From assembly GCA_028280485.1 (NCBI GenBank), contig JANQLS010000140.1, forward strand, positions 1 to 64,000: a DNA stretch of 64,000 bases, in the 5' to 3' direction. Positions 36,301 through 44,478 of this stretch are shown piece by piece. The notes beneath the pieces are model-generated. The model was given only the letters and a program-made list of their open reading frames with translations. It was not told where the DNA came from and did not search any database. Source of the stretch: Planctomycetota bacterium (GTDB lineage: Bacteria; Planctomycetota; UBA8108; JACQVS01). The stretch's first letter is position 1, and every line of letters starts with the position of its first letter. The position numbers and the translations under genes are program-made.

Positions 36301-38298
36301 CGTTACATTTTCAACGAAAGCTTCCACTCGAACGGCACTTCCAGACAGAAACTCAGTTCGAGTATTGGCATCGAGTTTAAGCCCCCACTTAAGAATCACT
36401 CGATCGAGAATGTCTAAATTCTCTTCTTTAAAACCACGTACTTGAACTCCATCGATACTTCCTAATACCAGAGCTTCGACCTCAAGGTTGGATGGAGCTT
36501 CAAAGGCATTTAAATTCCATTTGAAAGTCACTTCTGAACCGGGACCCGTGGGGTCTAAATCTACTGGAGCCGGTTCGGTAGGCGTTCCTGCAGGTGGGGT
36601 AAATCGTAGCTGGGTTAAAGGAACTCCAATATTTTCCGGATCTCGACTGGTGATCATCGAAAGAGCATCCGTAGCTCCCTCCAAGGTGACTCCCCTCACT
36701 TGTTGATCGGAAATATTCTTAATTTTGATGGTCAGTTCTAAACAATTTTTGACGTCAGGAGAATTTTCAAGTTCCACACAATCAGAAGTTTTTTCGGCAT
36801 CTTCACTTTGGTTGAGTACTAATTGATGCGGAGTCGTGCTTATTTCGATTTCAAATGGAGAAATAGAAACAGATTCAGTATCGGTGTGCTCTTCGGTGAC
36901 TTCTCCTGAATCAAACGTGGCGTTGATTCGGGTTTCTATTCCAGTCACTCCAGGTTTTAAGGCAATGATCGGAACGTATATAGATCGGTGAGGATTATCT
37001 ACGGTGAGCGTGAAGGGTTCTCGGGGAAATTCTTCTTCATCGATTAACAATAATTGTTTCTCAGGATCAGCTTCCGTTTCTGAAACCAAAGGATGATGGA
37101 GAGTGATGGTTACCGGCTCTTCTTCAAACGAGGTAACATTTATAAAGCAGTCTACTTTGTCACCAGGCCTCACCCGATCTTGCTCGATCACTAAATCTAA
37201 CTTCACTCCGCTTTGATTTAAGATCACCCAATCTAACTTATGAGTAATGGCATCCGAAACTTTTTGACCCGGGCCATTTCCAACAGTGGTATAGACTCCC
37301 ATGATTTCTAGGGGTACATTCTCAACGGGGTGACCCCGTAGGGTATGTTCTCCAACCTTGACATAGGCTAGCCTGGATCCATCCGGAGACCAAGACATCG
37401 GAGTGTTACGAATTTGCTTCGATCCATCGAGGGAATCGGGCCAAAGGAGATTATCACTGGTGATGAGTGAGACCCCTGATTCCGTATCAGGAGAAATGAT
37501 TCCGATGTTTGTTCCAAAACCATAATGCCCATCATCACGCGTGAAAAAGTTTTTATACCTTACCGCTAGACGATTTCCGGTGGGCGACCAAACGGGTGAA
37601 TCACAATGTTCTAGCAATCGTACCCAGGACCCATTGCTCATCTGAAAAAATTCGGCTCTGGGAGTATGAGGAATAGAAATCTCCCCAGTTTCCACATCGA
37701 GAATTCCGATGGTTTTCAATGTAACCTGAGTTTGACGTTCACAAAGAGTGTCGATCGGCCACGGGCAGTTTGGGATGACAACATCTTTGTAATAGTCGAA
37801 GGCAATCCGTTTCCCATCCGGAGACCAAGATAGGGTATGAACTGGGGTTACAGTATTATTCCCAGGGTCAGGGAAGCTATTTAATTCGGTCCCGTCGGGG
37901 TGAAAAATTTTAATCACTCTTCCCGAAGTCAACACTGCTATCCGGTTTCCCACCGCAGTCCAACCTGTCGGGAATAATCTGTTCGACGTCCCCAGCATGA
38001 AATCACCCACTCTCACTTGTTGAGTGATATTGAAATCCGTATATCTCAGTTCGCCGTTATAAACATAGAGAAAGAATTTTCCATTCGGAGAAACGGACGA
38101 CGGGTAACTGACTCCACTCCAATGAAGAATTTCGTTAGTGTCTAAATCTTGGATACAAATTCCAGGCCCCCGCGGAGGGCACTGATAAACAAATGCCTCT
38201 TGGTTTTTGGGTTGGGCAGATAAGTTAAGTAATAAAAATTTGAATATTAATATCCCAACGACGAAACATTGAGAGATGAGACGTTTATTAACCGTCAT
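33370..38298 (-). CDS. Giant secreted multidomain protein: TolB-like propeller, CARDB-like region, edema-factor-like cyclase core, dockerin-like tail
   Basis: A 1642-aa protein with an N-terminal signal segment (residues 1-28). Order: TolB/WD40-like propeller (about 35-345; LSWSPDGKRIAF, MSWSPDGSRLAY); beta-sandwich domains of CARDB kind (about 365-780); a helical region (about 785-990); a segment (about 995-1280) carrying the motif set of edema-factor/ExoY-type nucleotidyl cyclases: R1027 with A1033, L1036, L1037 and K1043; D1213-x-D1215 in PVAGDIDFLGI; H1248-G1249; further beta modules (about 1400-1545); and a dockerin-like pair of Ca-binding loops (about 1554-1616; DCNVDGNLDIADA, DFDDSGALDVSD). 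The cyclase reading is inferred from motifs and spacing only. It is probably surface-attached or secreted, and no immunity or secretion gene is adjacent. Confidence 0.75.
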   Translation of the reverse strand: MTVNKRLISQCFVVGILIFKFLLLNLSAQPKNQEAFVYQCPPRGPGICIQDLDTNEILHWSGVSYPSSVSPNGKFFLYVYNGELRYTDFNITQQVRVGDFMLGTSNRLFPTGWTAVGNRIAVLTSGRVIKIFHPDGTELNSFPDPGNNTVTPVHTLSWSPDGKRIAFDYYKDVVIPNCPWPIDTLCERQTQVTLKTIGILDVETGEISIPHTPRAEFFQMSNGSWVRLLEHCDSPVWSPTGNRLAVRYKNFFTRDDGHYGFGTNIGIISPDTESGVSLITSDNLLWPDSLDGSKQIRNTPMSWSPDGSRLAYVKVGEHTLRGHPVENVPLEIMGVYTTVGNGPGQKVSDAITHKLDWVILNQSGVKLDLVIEQDRVRPGDKVDCFINVTSFEEEPVTITLHHPLVSETEADPEKQLLLIDEEEFPREPFTLTVDNPHRSIYVPIIALKPGVTGIETRINATFDSGEVTEEHTDTESVSISPFEIEISTTPHQLVLNQSEDAEKTSDCVELENSPDVKNCLELTIKIKNISDQQVRGVTLEGATDALSMITSRDPENIGVPLTQLRFTPPAGTPTEPAPVDLDPTGPGSEVTFKWNLNAFEAPSNLEVEALVLGSIDGVQVRGFKEENLDILDRVILKWGLKLDANTRTEFLSGSAVRVEAFVENVTTEDVEGNEGVGKDLIVLVFPKHTGNLGGGFMDKATIGESADEYKFFHVPFEGEGQRLDLVGTFHSLPTVGRTTGHVEYGVRVWIIEDDGSLTEADSQAKLDEKNGFVSNYEVRFNANDPTPDTWRQDCIDDGHFVWVCGFTDGFVNDFAPAMHGLWEYGFEVGNRMNAHRILLMKTAFEALLGDPEAFELFLSTIYETYRKRVELGVMGIKGAPMAFEQFSIAGVGAISEFLFAVEQGDMEEVQFKLGFFFGANPDMLLEPFIAGKSFLKMWKQLRKTAGEVGEFTAYRAMRQKAMRQQADIPDRLAAGRADPNVTNLATVLKAGDGLSDDVLREVYGVSARLRKILQFIAEDLDVILSFRSRDPRASALLEAIPPKAYPKPQALKFKCTNDIDVKYLGYPESAIPKVFIVEPPPGFKGKTGAALEAQLDLYMDRLQSIHPELQTNGVLRREVRKRVETRTKEWNKYVPELNLHPDLTSAKQVDTSFGHDAQHVIPDGVEEVGVQSTRSVIQSPAGSIQDKVSPDSTRKMWEIKMSGPNGPLPVAGDIDFLGIFDKDGFMIKDPEKRKAVYEALVQFADMQHGESFTFRLQETRVEYLRCCTEGGEAMVTIGPGRGQTPTAGFFVDNLSIMRGGPNQTHLKPRLVEVEGLGIVERAPNGDAKRIVLRRENPDGEFVLINGSAPLSNIKRRIIFDHVPVLWDQLIDEFLQRLPFYFPAMLGREILFEVTGQGGGGGLEDQTVTFTQDGPIVQAGRVEDGVVVRDSTQLRVWTEADSWQNATKEEVIALGNPDRADMAPMTSCPNGADAGEHQIHITTQEELGTEGVYFAVGDRVVLNPGYDNEEYLVIHEIPTLDELLFTTDFQFDHQPGEMIVCLGPFTGNEEVTFKRGDCNVDGNLDIADAVTSLTYQFIGTVIPTCFDACDFDDSGALDVSDPIASLSYQFLGTAPPAAPGIENCGEDTTADELTCESFERCVN

Positions 38299-38479
38299 TT
38301 TGTATCTTTTCTACTGGATTTGAATATATAGATCTAAAGACGCCCAAAGGGATTGATGGATATTCGAGTCGGCCACCTCAATTATAGGCTTTGTTTAACC
38401 TAGGAGTGAGATCATTGAATTGAAACTTCAGAGATCGGTGATTAAGGGGAAAATTTCGCTTTCGAAACTATAATTTGCA

Positions 38480-38992
38480 TTAGGTGTATTCAGAGAATTC
38501 AAGCAACGTCCCCTCGGGATCTTTGAAATAAACTAATCGTTTTCTCTTACCACCCTTGTAGGTGACTTGAGTTTGGGGAACGTCTTGAACTTCGCTAAAA
38601 AAATCGACCCCTTGTTTCTTTAATCGTTTGACGAGAGAGTCGATGTCTTCAACTTGAAAAGCGATATGACGTAAGCCGAAGGTATTCGCGAGATCTAAAC
38701 CATCGAGCTTGAGTCCTTGGGGAGAATGATAATAAATGAGTTCTAAGCGAGGGCCTTCATCGAGGGTGAGATAGATGACATCTCCAACTACATTTTTCAA
38801 ACCGACGATGGCTTCGATCCAATCCCCTGAGATCGTGGCTTCTTTGGATACAGTGAAACCTAATTTGTCGCGATAGAATTCAAGCTGGAGAGAGAGATTT
38901 TGTACCACGATATTGATGTGGTCGATCATTCGGATACGCCCCTTCTCAGGCGCTTCCGTTGAATTCGAGGAAGGTCTGTCGTCGGAATTCAT
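38480..38992 (-). CDS. VOC superfamily (glyoxalase/dioxygenase-type) protein
   Basis: A 170-aa single-domain VOC protein with two beta-alpha-beta-beta-beta modules. The metal ligand positions are filled: His in MIDHINIVV, Glu in RLELIYY, His in LRHIAFQVED and Glu in GTLLEFSEY, typical of glyoxalase I/methylmalonyl-CoA epimerase-like metal enzymes. The substrate is not identifiable. A charged 20-residue N-terminal leader precedes the domain; an internal ATG (residue 22, MIDHIN) could be the real start. MH1 copy 4 lies immediately upstream. Confidence 0.85.
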   Translation of the reverse strand: MNSDDRPSSNSTEAPEKGRIRMIDHINIVVQNLSLQLEFYRDKLGFTVSKEATISGDWIEAIVGLKNVVGDVIYLTLDEGPRLELIYYHSPQGLKLDGLDLANTFGLRHIAFQVEDIDSLVKRLKKQGVDFFSEVQDVPQTQVTYKGGKRKRLVYFKDPEGTLLEFSEYT

Positions 38993-39011
38993 TTAAGGCA
39001 ATAGGAACTCT

Positions 39012-39135
39012 ACCTGCTTGAAATCAAGCAGGTCGCAAACATAGGTTCGTCGAGCCTATGTTTAGGCGGAGTGAAGGTAATTCGAAGAATTGCCGAAACG
39101 GTTGAAACGAAGCCCGAAGGGATTTGTTTCAACAT
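39012..39135. repeat. Multi-hairpin repeat family MH1, copy 4 (diverged)
   Basis: It keeps the architecture but not the sequence: ACCTGCTTG/CAAGCAGGT (39012-39033), CATAGG…CCTATG (39040-39060), GGTAATTC/GAATTGCC (39076-39083, 39087-39094) and a closing GTTGAAAC (39101-39108)/GTTTCAAC (39126-39133) around CCC/GGG. The compensatory differences from copy 1 keep every stem paired. Confidence 0.85.
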
Positions 39136-39149
39136 AAAAAAACTCAGTC

Positions 39150-39629
39150 TCAGGCAATCGAACTTCTAAACTGAGAAGACGGCGCTTGACGAGAAGTCTC
39201 TCTCATAAATTGCCGCTGAATGATAGCTGAGCTGCTATTCTCTACTTCTTTAGGTTCTGATCCTCGGTGAGAGGAGTAGTTGGATTCGATACACTTTCGA
39301 TCTTCATTTGAGATCTTGAATGCTTGAATCAACTGTTCGTAGAACACTTTTTGGGCCTCAGTGAATTTATGATTGGCTTGGGCGAGAAAGTAAGCCCGCA
39401 TGGTGATAAAGAAACCATCTTTTCTTTCTTTCACCGATGCCACCAAAACACCAAATTCAGCGTCTATGGCTTGAGCCATCAAAGCCTCAAGTTCGATGTC
39501 ACGACCTTCTTTGCGGATGAAATCGATAAGAAATTCTCTTTCCTCAATCGATAGATCCTCAGCAGTCCTGGCACCGCCACATATCGCCATCTTGGCTAAG
39601 ATCTTCAATGCGGTAAATCGAGCGACCAT
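39150..39629 (-). CDS. TerB-like helical protein
   Basis: A 159-aa protein. Residues 1-115 form a helical bundle resembling TerB/DUF533 modules (KILAKMAICGGARTAEDLSIEEREFLIDFI, later KFTEAQKVFYEQLIQAF). TerB domains sit in membrane-linked stress and metal-response systems. No ter gene partner is present. The C-terminal 40 residues are Ser/Arg/Gln-rich and probably disordered. The gene lies alone between MH1 copy 4 and a gene-free stretch. Confidence 0.6.
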   Translation of the reverse strand: MVARFTALKILAKMAICGGARTAEDLSIEEREFLIDFIRKEGRDIELEALMAQAIDAEFGVLVASVKERKDGFFITMRAYFLAQANHKFTEAQKVFYEQLIQAFKISNEDRKCIESNYSSHRGSEPKEVENSSSAIIQRQFMRETSRQAPSSQFRSSIA

Positions 39630-40153
39630 TGATCCCTATTCCTCCAAAACTTTCGACCGGCTTTTACTGAACTCTGAAGTTCAACTCGCATCCATCACAA
39701 TGCAAGTTGATCAAGCAATCCAAACTTGAAAAAGTTCAGAGGTATCGAAAGTGAATCCTCACTATTTGAGGGTATCGAAATTTCGGTTCAATAAACTGAA
39801 CGCTGATAAAAACCTAACCCAAGGTGTAGAACCGATATTTCATTAGAAGCAGTTGGATTTATTCCCTACCAGGCCATCACCCCTGAGAGGGACCGCTCCT
39901 GCAACCTCTTCCGAATTGAATGTTTCGGAAAAGCTTGAGAGCGAAAATCTTCATAATCTGCTCACTTCTTCTAAACAGAATCTTCTCAGAAAATTTTCCA
40001 AGAATCCATCCTGTTTTTACGATCTTTTAATCCGGAAAAATAGGCCATTGAGATCTTAGCTATTCCAGGTACAGTTTTAAGCCGATTCCGACCCTAACTC
40101 GAAGCTGTATCTAGCTTCCCGAAGCCATTCTTTGAATAGTCAAAGTCCGATCT
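39630..40153. other. Gene-free stretch upstream of the SMUG1 gene
   Basis: About 520 bp between divergent genes. A 68-codon open frame (39853-40059) has no family resemblance or ribosome site. No repeat, terminator or RNA gene is seen; it should contain two divergent promoters. Confidence 0.4.
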
Positions 40154-40864
40154 ATGAGCCTGTTAACTATCACTAAAAAACTGGTAAAAGACTTAAAAAA
40201 GCTCGAATTTGAGCATCCAGTAGCCTACGTCTACAACCCCCTCGAGTACGCGATCGAGCCCCACCGAAATTATATTGAACGCTTCGCCAATCCAGGTTGT
40301 GAGGCGATCTTACTGGGCATGAATCCGGGCCCCTTCGGTATGGCCCAAACGGGGGTTCCCTTCGGCGAAGTTTCGTTAGTACGGGATTGGATGCAAATTA
40401 ACGGCAAGGTAAAGAAACCCAAAGACGAGCATCCCAAAAGACCTATCCTCGGATTTGATTGTCAGAGGAGCGAAGTGAGCGGCCGTCGCCTATGGGGCTG
40501 GGCGAAAGATACCTTCGGTAAACCCGATGCGTTCTTTAAACGATTCTATATCGTGAACTACTGCCCTTTGGTCTTTATGGAAGAATCGGGAAAGAATTTA
40601 ACTCCGGATAAGCTTAAAGCTCATGAACGAAAAGAACTTTACGAAATTTGCGATGCCGCACTACGTAAAACAGTGAAGTTTATGGAGCCCAAGAACATCA
40701 TCGGCGTCGGTAACTTCGCCGAAAAGCGCGCCCAAGACACTCTGGGCGACCTCGGTATTCCCATCGCTAAAATTCTTCATCCCAGCCCCCAAAGCCCCGC
40801 CGCCAACAAAGGCTGGGCCGAGGCCGCCATGAAAGATTTTTCAAAAGCAGGAATTAAGATTTAG
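40154..40864 (+). CDS. SMUG1-type uracil-DNA glycosylase
   Basis: A 236-aa cytoplasmic base-excision repair enzyme. Family 3 UDG motifs are present: the catalytic-loop GMNPGPFGMAQTGVPFG (residues 55-71, with Asn in place of the Asp of family 1) and the DNA-intercalating HPSPQSPAANKGW near the C-terminus. It removes uracil and oxidised pyrimidines such as hydroxymethyluracil. SMUG1 is mainly an animal enzyme with scattered bacterial members, including planctomycetes. The stop (40862-40864) lies directly before the left arm of the next repeat. Confidence 0.93.
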   Translation: MSLLTITKKLVKDLKKLEFEHPVAYVYNPLEYAIEPHRNYIERFANPGCEAILLGMNPGPFGMAQTGVPFGEVSLVRDWMQINGKVKKPKDEHPKRPILGFDCQRSEVSGRRLWGWAKDTFGKPDAFFKRFYIVNYCPLVFMEESGKNLTPDKLKAHERKELYEICDAALRKTVKFMEPKNIIGVGNFAEKRAQDTLGDLGIPIAKILHPSPQSPAANKGWAEAAMKDFSKAGIKI

Positions 40865-41171
40865 GGTAGTAGGCACACGCTGTGTGCCGTTTAGTAGTAG
40901 GCTCGCTCCGCGAGTCGTATTTCTTAAAATCCACAATCCTTAATACTTTCATATTTAACATCAGCACCATCATTCCAAGCGCGAAGCGTCAGCGAGTGCC
41001 CACAACTGACTTGAATTCCCAGTTGGTTATGAATTTCAGCTCAGTATGGAATCTGTATCCTGAGTTCACCTGCATCCATTTACGTCTCTGTTTACTAACC
41101 CTCGTTAACACTTCGGGCTTGAAATATATTAATTGTTTAACGATTACGGCACACAGCGTGTGCCTACTACC
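40865..41171. repeat. Nested palindromic element between convergent genes (R3, copy 2)
   Basis: Perfect 26-bp inverted arms (40865-40890 and 41146-41171), each itself a hairpin GGCACAC-GCT-GTGTGCC preceded by GGTAGTA. Inside the left arm lies a TAGTAGTAGGCTCGCTCCGC module shared with the 22195 element, and the interior has worn R1-like pieces (GCGCGAAGCGTCAGCGAG near 40979; ACCCTCGTTAACACTTCGGG near 41098). The right arm contains the stop codon of the methyltransferase gene (41167-41169). Confidence 0.85.
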
Positions 41172-41922
41172 TTGTTGCCAACCAGATTAAACCCATCGCT
41201 CCGGCGGTGTAGGGTTTTTCGCTAAGCTCTATGCGATCCTCAACGCTGTTGAAGCCAGCGTTGAGGATGAGGTTTTTAAGCTCTCGAAATGAATGCACTC
41301 GATAGGAAGCGCTTTTTACTTCCGTGATGTCGTCTTGAATGAAGGTGTATTCCGTTTCAAGACGAGACTCCTCGTGCTTCACGACCGCATTCCGAAGCAT
41401 CAGCATGCCGGCGATGCGCCCCCATGAATTAGGCGGGAAGGATGAATAAATCGATTCCGCCACCAAAGGAGCATCAAGAATCAACATTCCCCCCGGCTTG
41501 AGAGTTTGATAACAAGCCGTAAGGAACGCTTTATTCCCTTCATCATCAAAATAGGCGAAGCTATTCCCCATACAGAAAATCGCATCGAAACTGGAATCGT
41601 TGGGAAGATCTCGCATATCCCCCAACGAAAACTCGATGGGCAGGTTCGCTTCCTGAGCATTCGCTTGGGCTTCCGCGATCGCTTCCTTACAGATGTCGAC
41701 TCCAACCAAGGAATGGCCACGTTTAGCCAGTTCAAGGCTCAATCGTCCCGTACCACAGGGAGCATCTAAGATTCTCAATTTGTTTTTTGAGGGAAGGACA
41801 GACTCGATAAAGTCGGCTTCTTGGATGGTTTGTTCTTGGGGATAAATGCTGCCTAATGTTTTTGCTGCCAAGCCCGTGAAAAAATCAGCCCACCATTCGC
41901 TATTAGCGTTTTTAGAATTCAT
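41167..41922 (-). CDS. Class I SAM-dependent methyltransferase
   Basis: A 251-aa protein. Motif I is ILDAPCGTGRLSLELA, motif II has the acidic VGVDICKEA, and post-motifs IFCMGNSFAYF and LKPGGMLILDAP complete a Methyltransf_25/11-like domain. The substrate is unknown. The ATG at 41922 (AAGGA upstream) is preferred; the open frame further upstream lacks homology. It is convergent with the SMUG1 gene, its stop being inside the intervening repeat. Confidence 0.88.
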   Translation of the reverse strand: MNSKNANSEWWADFFTGLAAKTLGSIYPQEQTIQEADFIESVLPSKNKLRILDAPCGTGRLSLELAKRGHSLVGVDICKEAIAEAQANAQEANLPIEFSLGDMRDLPNDSSFDAIFCMGNSFAYFDDEGNKAFLTACYQTLKPGGMLILDAPLVAESIYSSFPPNSWGRIAGMLMLRNAVVKHEESRLETEYTFIQDDITEVKSASYRVHSFRELKNLILNAGFNSVEDRIELSEKPYTAGAMGLIWLATR

Positions 41923-42231
41923 TTCAGAATGTTCCTTAATTTCATACTCAAAGTTTATGCCCGTAGATTGAAGGCATAGTGACATGAAGGCTCGAAGCAA
42001 CTTTGAAACTGCTGAGCGTTCAGAAAACAGATTCCGCTTTAGAAGCGGTTGATTTGAGTTATGAAATTAAACAAACATAGGCCCCATGATTATTGGGGCT
42101 GGCGGGATGAAAATCAAGAGCAATAGTTGTCGTACCGCTCCGCGGGGCGGTTCCTGACGACGGTTTAATGTTTTGATTAATAAATGTCGCTCGATCGAGT
42201 TATCGCCAAATCGAATTAGTTAACCTTACTG
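41923..42231. other. Intergenic region with hairpins upstream of the methyltransferase
   Basis: No gene is seen. Short hairpins are CCGCT/AGCGG (about 42031-42045), GCCCCA/TGGGGC (42081-42099) and ACCGC/GCGGT nested in GTCG/CGAC (about 42129-42161). They look like worn members of the repeat families next to them. Confidence 0.4.
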
Positions 42232-42507
42232 CCGCCCTTACAGGGCTCCGCACAATACACATCCAGAACCCAGGGCGACGCTTCGCTCTGCCCTGGGCTA
42301 TGAAGTTGCGGGCTTTCAGCCCTTGGTGATTTGGAAAATCCATATTTAAGTAAGTGGGTAAAGATTTAACTAGCCCGAAGCGCTAGCGAGGGGTGTTTGC
42401 CCATCAGACAAGTAAAACCTTTATTTAAGTTCTTAGCAGTCAGAATTACGGCATTGCTTCGCACGGCTCGAAGGTCGAGCCTGCTACTAGCGCTTCGGGT
42501 TAGTTAA
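42232..42507. repeat. Composite repeat cluster (R4 palindromes plus R1 arms)
   Basis: Contains CCCTTACAGGG (42236-42246), a CCAGGGC…GCCCTGG palindrome with a GCGACGCTTCGC loop (42269-42297), GGGCTTTCAGCCC (42310-42322), an R1 arm (42366-42394), a CGGCTCG…CGAGCC stretch like the R3 arm (about 42463-42481) and a second, shorter R1 arm in inverse direction (42487-42507). The 42232-42325 part is an inverted copy of 22268-22360 with the same module order. Confidence 0.8.
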
Positions 42508-42523
42508 CGCAAATTTAGAATGA

Positions 42524-43639
42524 CTACTTACCTGGCATCCGCCGTACGGTACCGGGTACCACCGGCTCTCCCGTATCAGCACTTTGGCAGGCCGCGAAAC
42601 ACATGGCTAAGCTGTTGAGATTACTTCGAGCGGAGTTATATGGATCGCGATCTTCTTCGATCGCCGTCAAAAGTTCACTCATCGTGCCCAAGAATCCTTC
42701 GTCGAACCAAGTTCCCTTGAGGTCGGGCTTGGCAATTCCCTTTTCATTCGACAAGGTCACTTCTTGAACTGAAAGATTAGGACCAACACTTGAAAGCGTT
42801 CCTTCAGTTCCCGCCACAAAAGTTCGATCTTCGGGACCGAATTTAACATCCGCATCAAAGAGAGCTGAAGCTTGAGCGCCTTCAAATTCCACCAAGGCTT
42901 GCCCTAATAAGGGTGGTGTGGCTTTTTGCGAGGGTGAACGCACATTCGATGCAAATACGCGAGTGGCTTTTTTACCACCCAAGAAACAATTGATCATGTC
43001 GAACCAATGGATCGCGAAGTCATAAAGAATGACATGCGGAATATCGTTAAAAGGTGTATCGGCAACCCAACCATGATCCCAATGCACATCGAGATGAACT
43101 GAGAATACATCCCCGACGATGCCTTCAGCGACGGCTTGACGCATATAAGCGAAGTGAGGTGCCCAGCGACCGTTTTGATTCACGGCGAGTTTCTTACTAG
43201 ATTGTTCGGCCAGGTCAACCATGCGTTCAGCTACATCTAAATCGATCGCAAAAGGTTTTTGACTGAGGATGTGCTTGTCGGCCTTCAGAGCATCTTCGAT
43301 GATTTGCACGCGTTCAGGAGGATGGGTCGCGATATCGACAACTTCAATCTCATCGATTTCTAAAACCTTCTTATAGTCAGTGAAGACTTTGCCATCGGGA
43401 TAGAAATCATCTCTTCGCTTTTTTGCGTTCTCTTCGTTGATGTCAGCAAAGGCTACTACGTTAAATCCAGCGGCCTTGTAAGCTTTAAGATGGTAATCCG
43501 TAATCCCCCCGCAACCGATCAAGCCGATCGGAGGGTTATACGACTTCGGCATAGGAGGCTCGTAACTCAAGACCGGAGCGGGGATCTTTTCCGTACTCGC
43601 TGAACCCCCTAAGGCATAATCTCTATCATCATCAGACAT
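42524..43639 (-). CDS. Gfo/Idh/MocA family oxidoreductase
   Basis: A 371-aa NAD(P)-dependent dehydrogenase. After a roughly 35-residue leader the Rossmann motif GLIGCGGITDYHL appears. The usual EKP reads QKP (ILSQKPFAI), a substitution seen in some family members that keeps the Lys. The core helix HVILYDFAIHWFDM follows. GGAG lies 7-8 nt before the ATG. It is the last gene of a four-gene minus-strand operon (SDR, ROK kinase, SIS isomerase, this) with a 9-bp gap to the SIS gene, and so probably works on a sugar or sugar acid. Confidence 0.9.
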   Translation of the reverse strand: MSDDDRDYALGGSASTEKIPAPVLSYEPPMPKSYNPPIGLIGCGGITDYHLKAYKAAGFNVVAFADINEENAKKRRDDFYPDGKVFTDYKKVLEIDEIEVVDIATHPPERVQIIEDALKADKHILSQKPFAIDLDVAERMVDLAEQSSKKLAVNQNGRWAPHFAYMRQAVAEGIVGDVFSVHLDVHWDHGWVADTPFNDIPHVILYDFAIHWFDMINCFLGGKKATRVFASNVRSPSQKATPPLLGQALVEFEGAQASALFDADVKFGPEDRTFVAGTEGTLSSVGPNLSVQEVTLSNEKGIAKPDLKGTWFDEGFLGTMSELLTAIEEDRDPYNSARSNLNSLAMCFAACQSADTGEPVVPGTVRRMPGK

Positions 43640-43648
43640 GAGCTTCTC

Positions 43649-44431
43649 CTATTCACCGTTAACATTTTCGTAAAGTTTAGCCAAGCGATGAGCGTGTTCA
43701 TCGTAAGCGGATTCGAAGAGATCGACCGCTCGTTCATTCCCGACGATCACCGCACCCGTTAAAACTTTAGGTGCTTGTCCCGCATCGGTGAGCCGTTGAG
43801 CGACTTCCGCTTTTAAACTGTTGATCACTAAGCACCCCCCCACGGTTGATCCAGGGGCTACCGGGGTATCTAATCCTTCGATGCTGACCATCGCATCTCC
43901 AGGAGGAGCGCCGGTATCGAGGACGATATCTGCGACATCCCCCAGCTTTACCCCGCTTGCATGCTTACTAGTTGAAGCATCGCTATGATCCTTGCTGATC
44001 AAGGCCACTACTGGAATATCTCGTTTCTTAAAACCTTCAGCCACTTCGATGGGAACCACATTACAACCACTCGATGAAATCACGAGCGATGAATCTTCCG
44101 AGCTAAAATCGAAGTTTCTTAAAATGCGATCCGCAAAGCCGGGTACATTTTCTAAGAACATCGCCTGTCGTTGTCCGTTGGCTCCTACCACTTGATTGTG
44201 AAAGGTCAAGGAGAGCTCAACGATGGGATGGAAGCCTGCAAAGGACCCGTATCGAGGCCACATTTCTTCCACCATAATTCGGCTGTGCCCCGATCCGAAC
44301 ACATGAACCACTCGGCCCGCTAAAATCGAATTAGCAAAAAGATCGGCGGCTTCTTCAATTTGTTTTTTTTGATTGGCGACGGCTTCAATGATCGCCCGAC
44401 ATTTCTCTAGATACGTCTCACTAGGAGTCAT
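43649..44431 (-). CDS. SIS-domain sugar isomerase (UPF0309-like)
   Basis: A 260-aa single SIS domain protein. The phosphosugar-binding motif HVFGSGHSRI is at about 40-50, and the second SIS region VISSSGCNVVPIEVAEGF follows. Proteins of this size and form are annotated as sugar isomerase domain proteins related to MurQ/GmhA folds. The ATG at 44431 is preferred over a GTG one codon earlier. It sits between a ROK kinase and a Gfo/Idh oxidoreductase in the operon, which suits handling of a phosphorylated amino or keto sugar. Confidence 0.85.
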   Translation of the reverse strand: MTPSETYLEKCRAIIEAVANQKKQIEEAADLFANSILAGRVVHVFGSGHSRIMVEEMWPRYGSFAGFHPIVELSLTFHNQVVGANGQRQAMFLENVPGFADRILRNFDFSSEDSSLVISSSGCNVVPIEVAEGFKKRDIPVVALISKDHSDASTSKHASGVKLGDVADIVLDTGAPPGDAMVSIEGLDTPVAPGSTVGGCLVINSLKAEVAQRLTDAGQAPKVLTGAVIVGNERAVDLFESAYDEHAHRLAKLYENVNGE

Positions 44432-44478
44432 CACGAAAGTCTCTTTCGAACTAAAATGATAATGATTTGAGGGTATGA

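Noticed and set aside
33370..38298. Polymorphic toxin with immunity gene
   Set aside because: The cyclase-like motifs invite this reading, but no small immunity gene, RHS/YD repeats or secretion-system marker is adjacent, and the segment is internal rather than at the C-terminus.
39853..40059. 68-codon plus-strand open frame in the gap before the SMUG1 gene
   Set aside because: No homology, no ribosome-binding site and biased composition; treated as non-coding.
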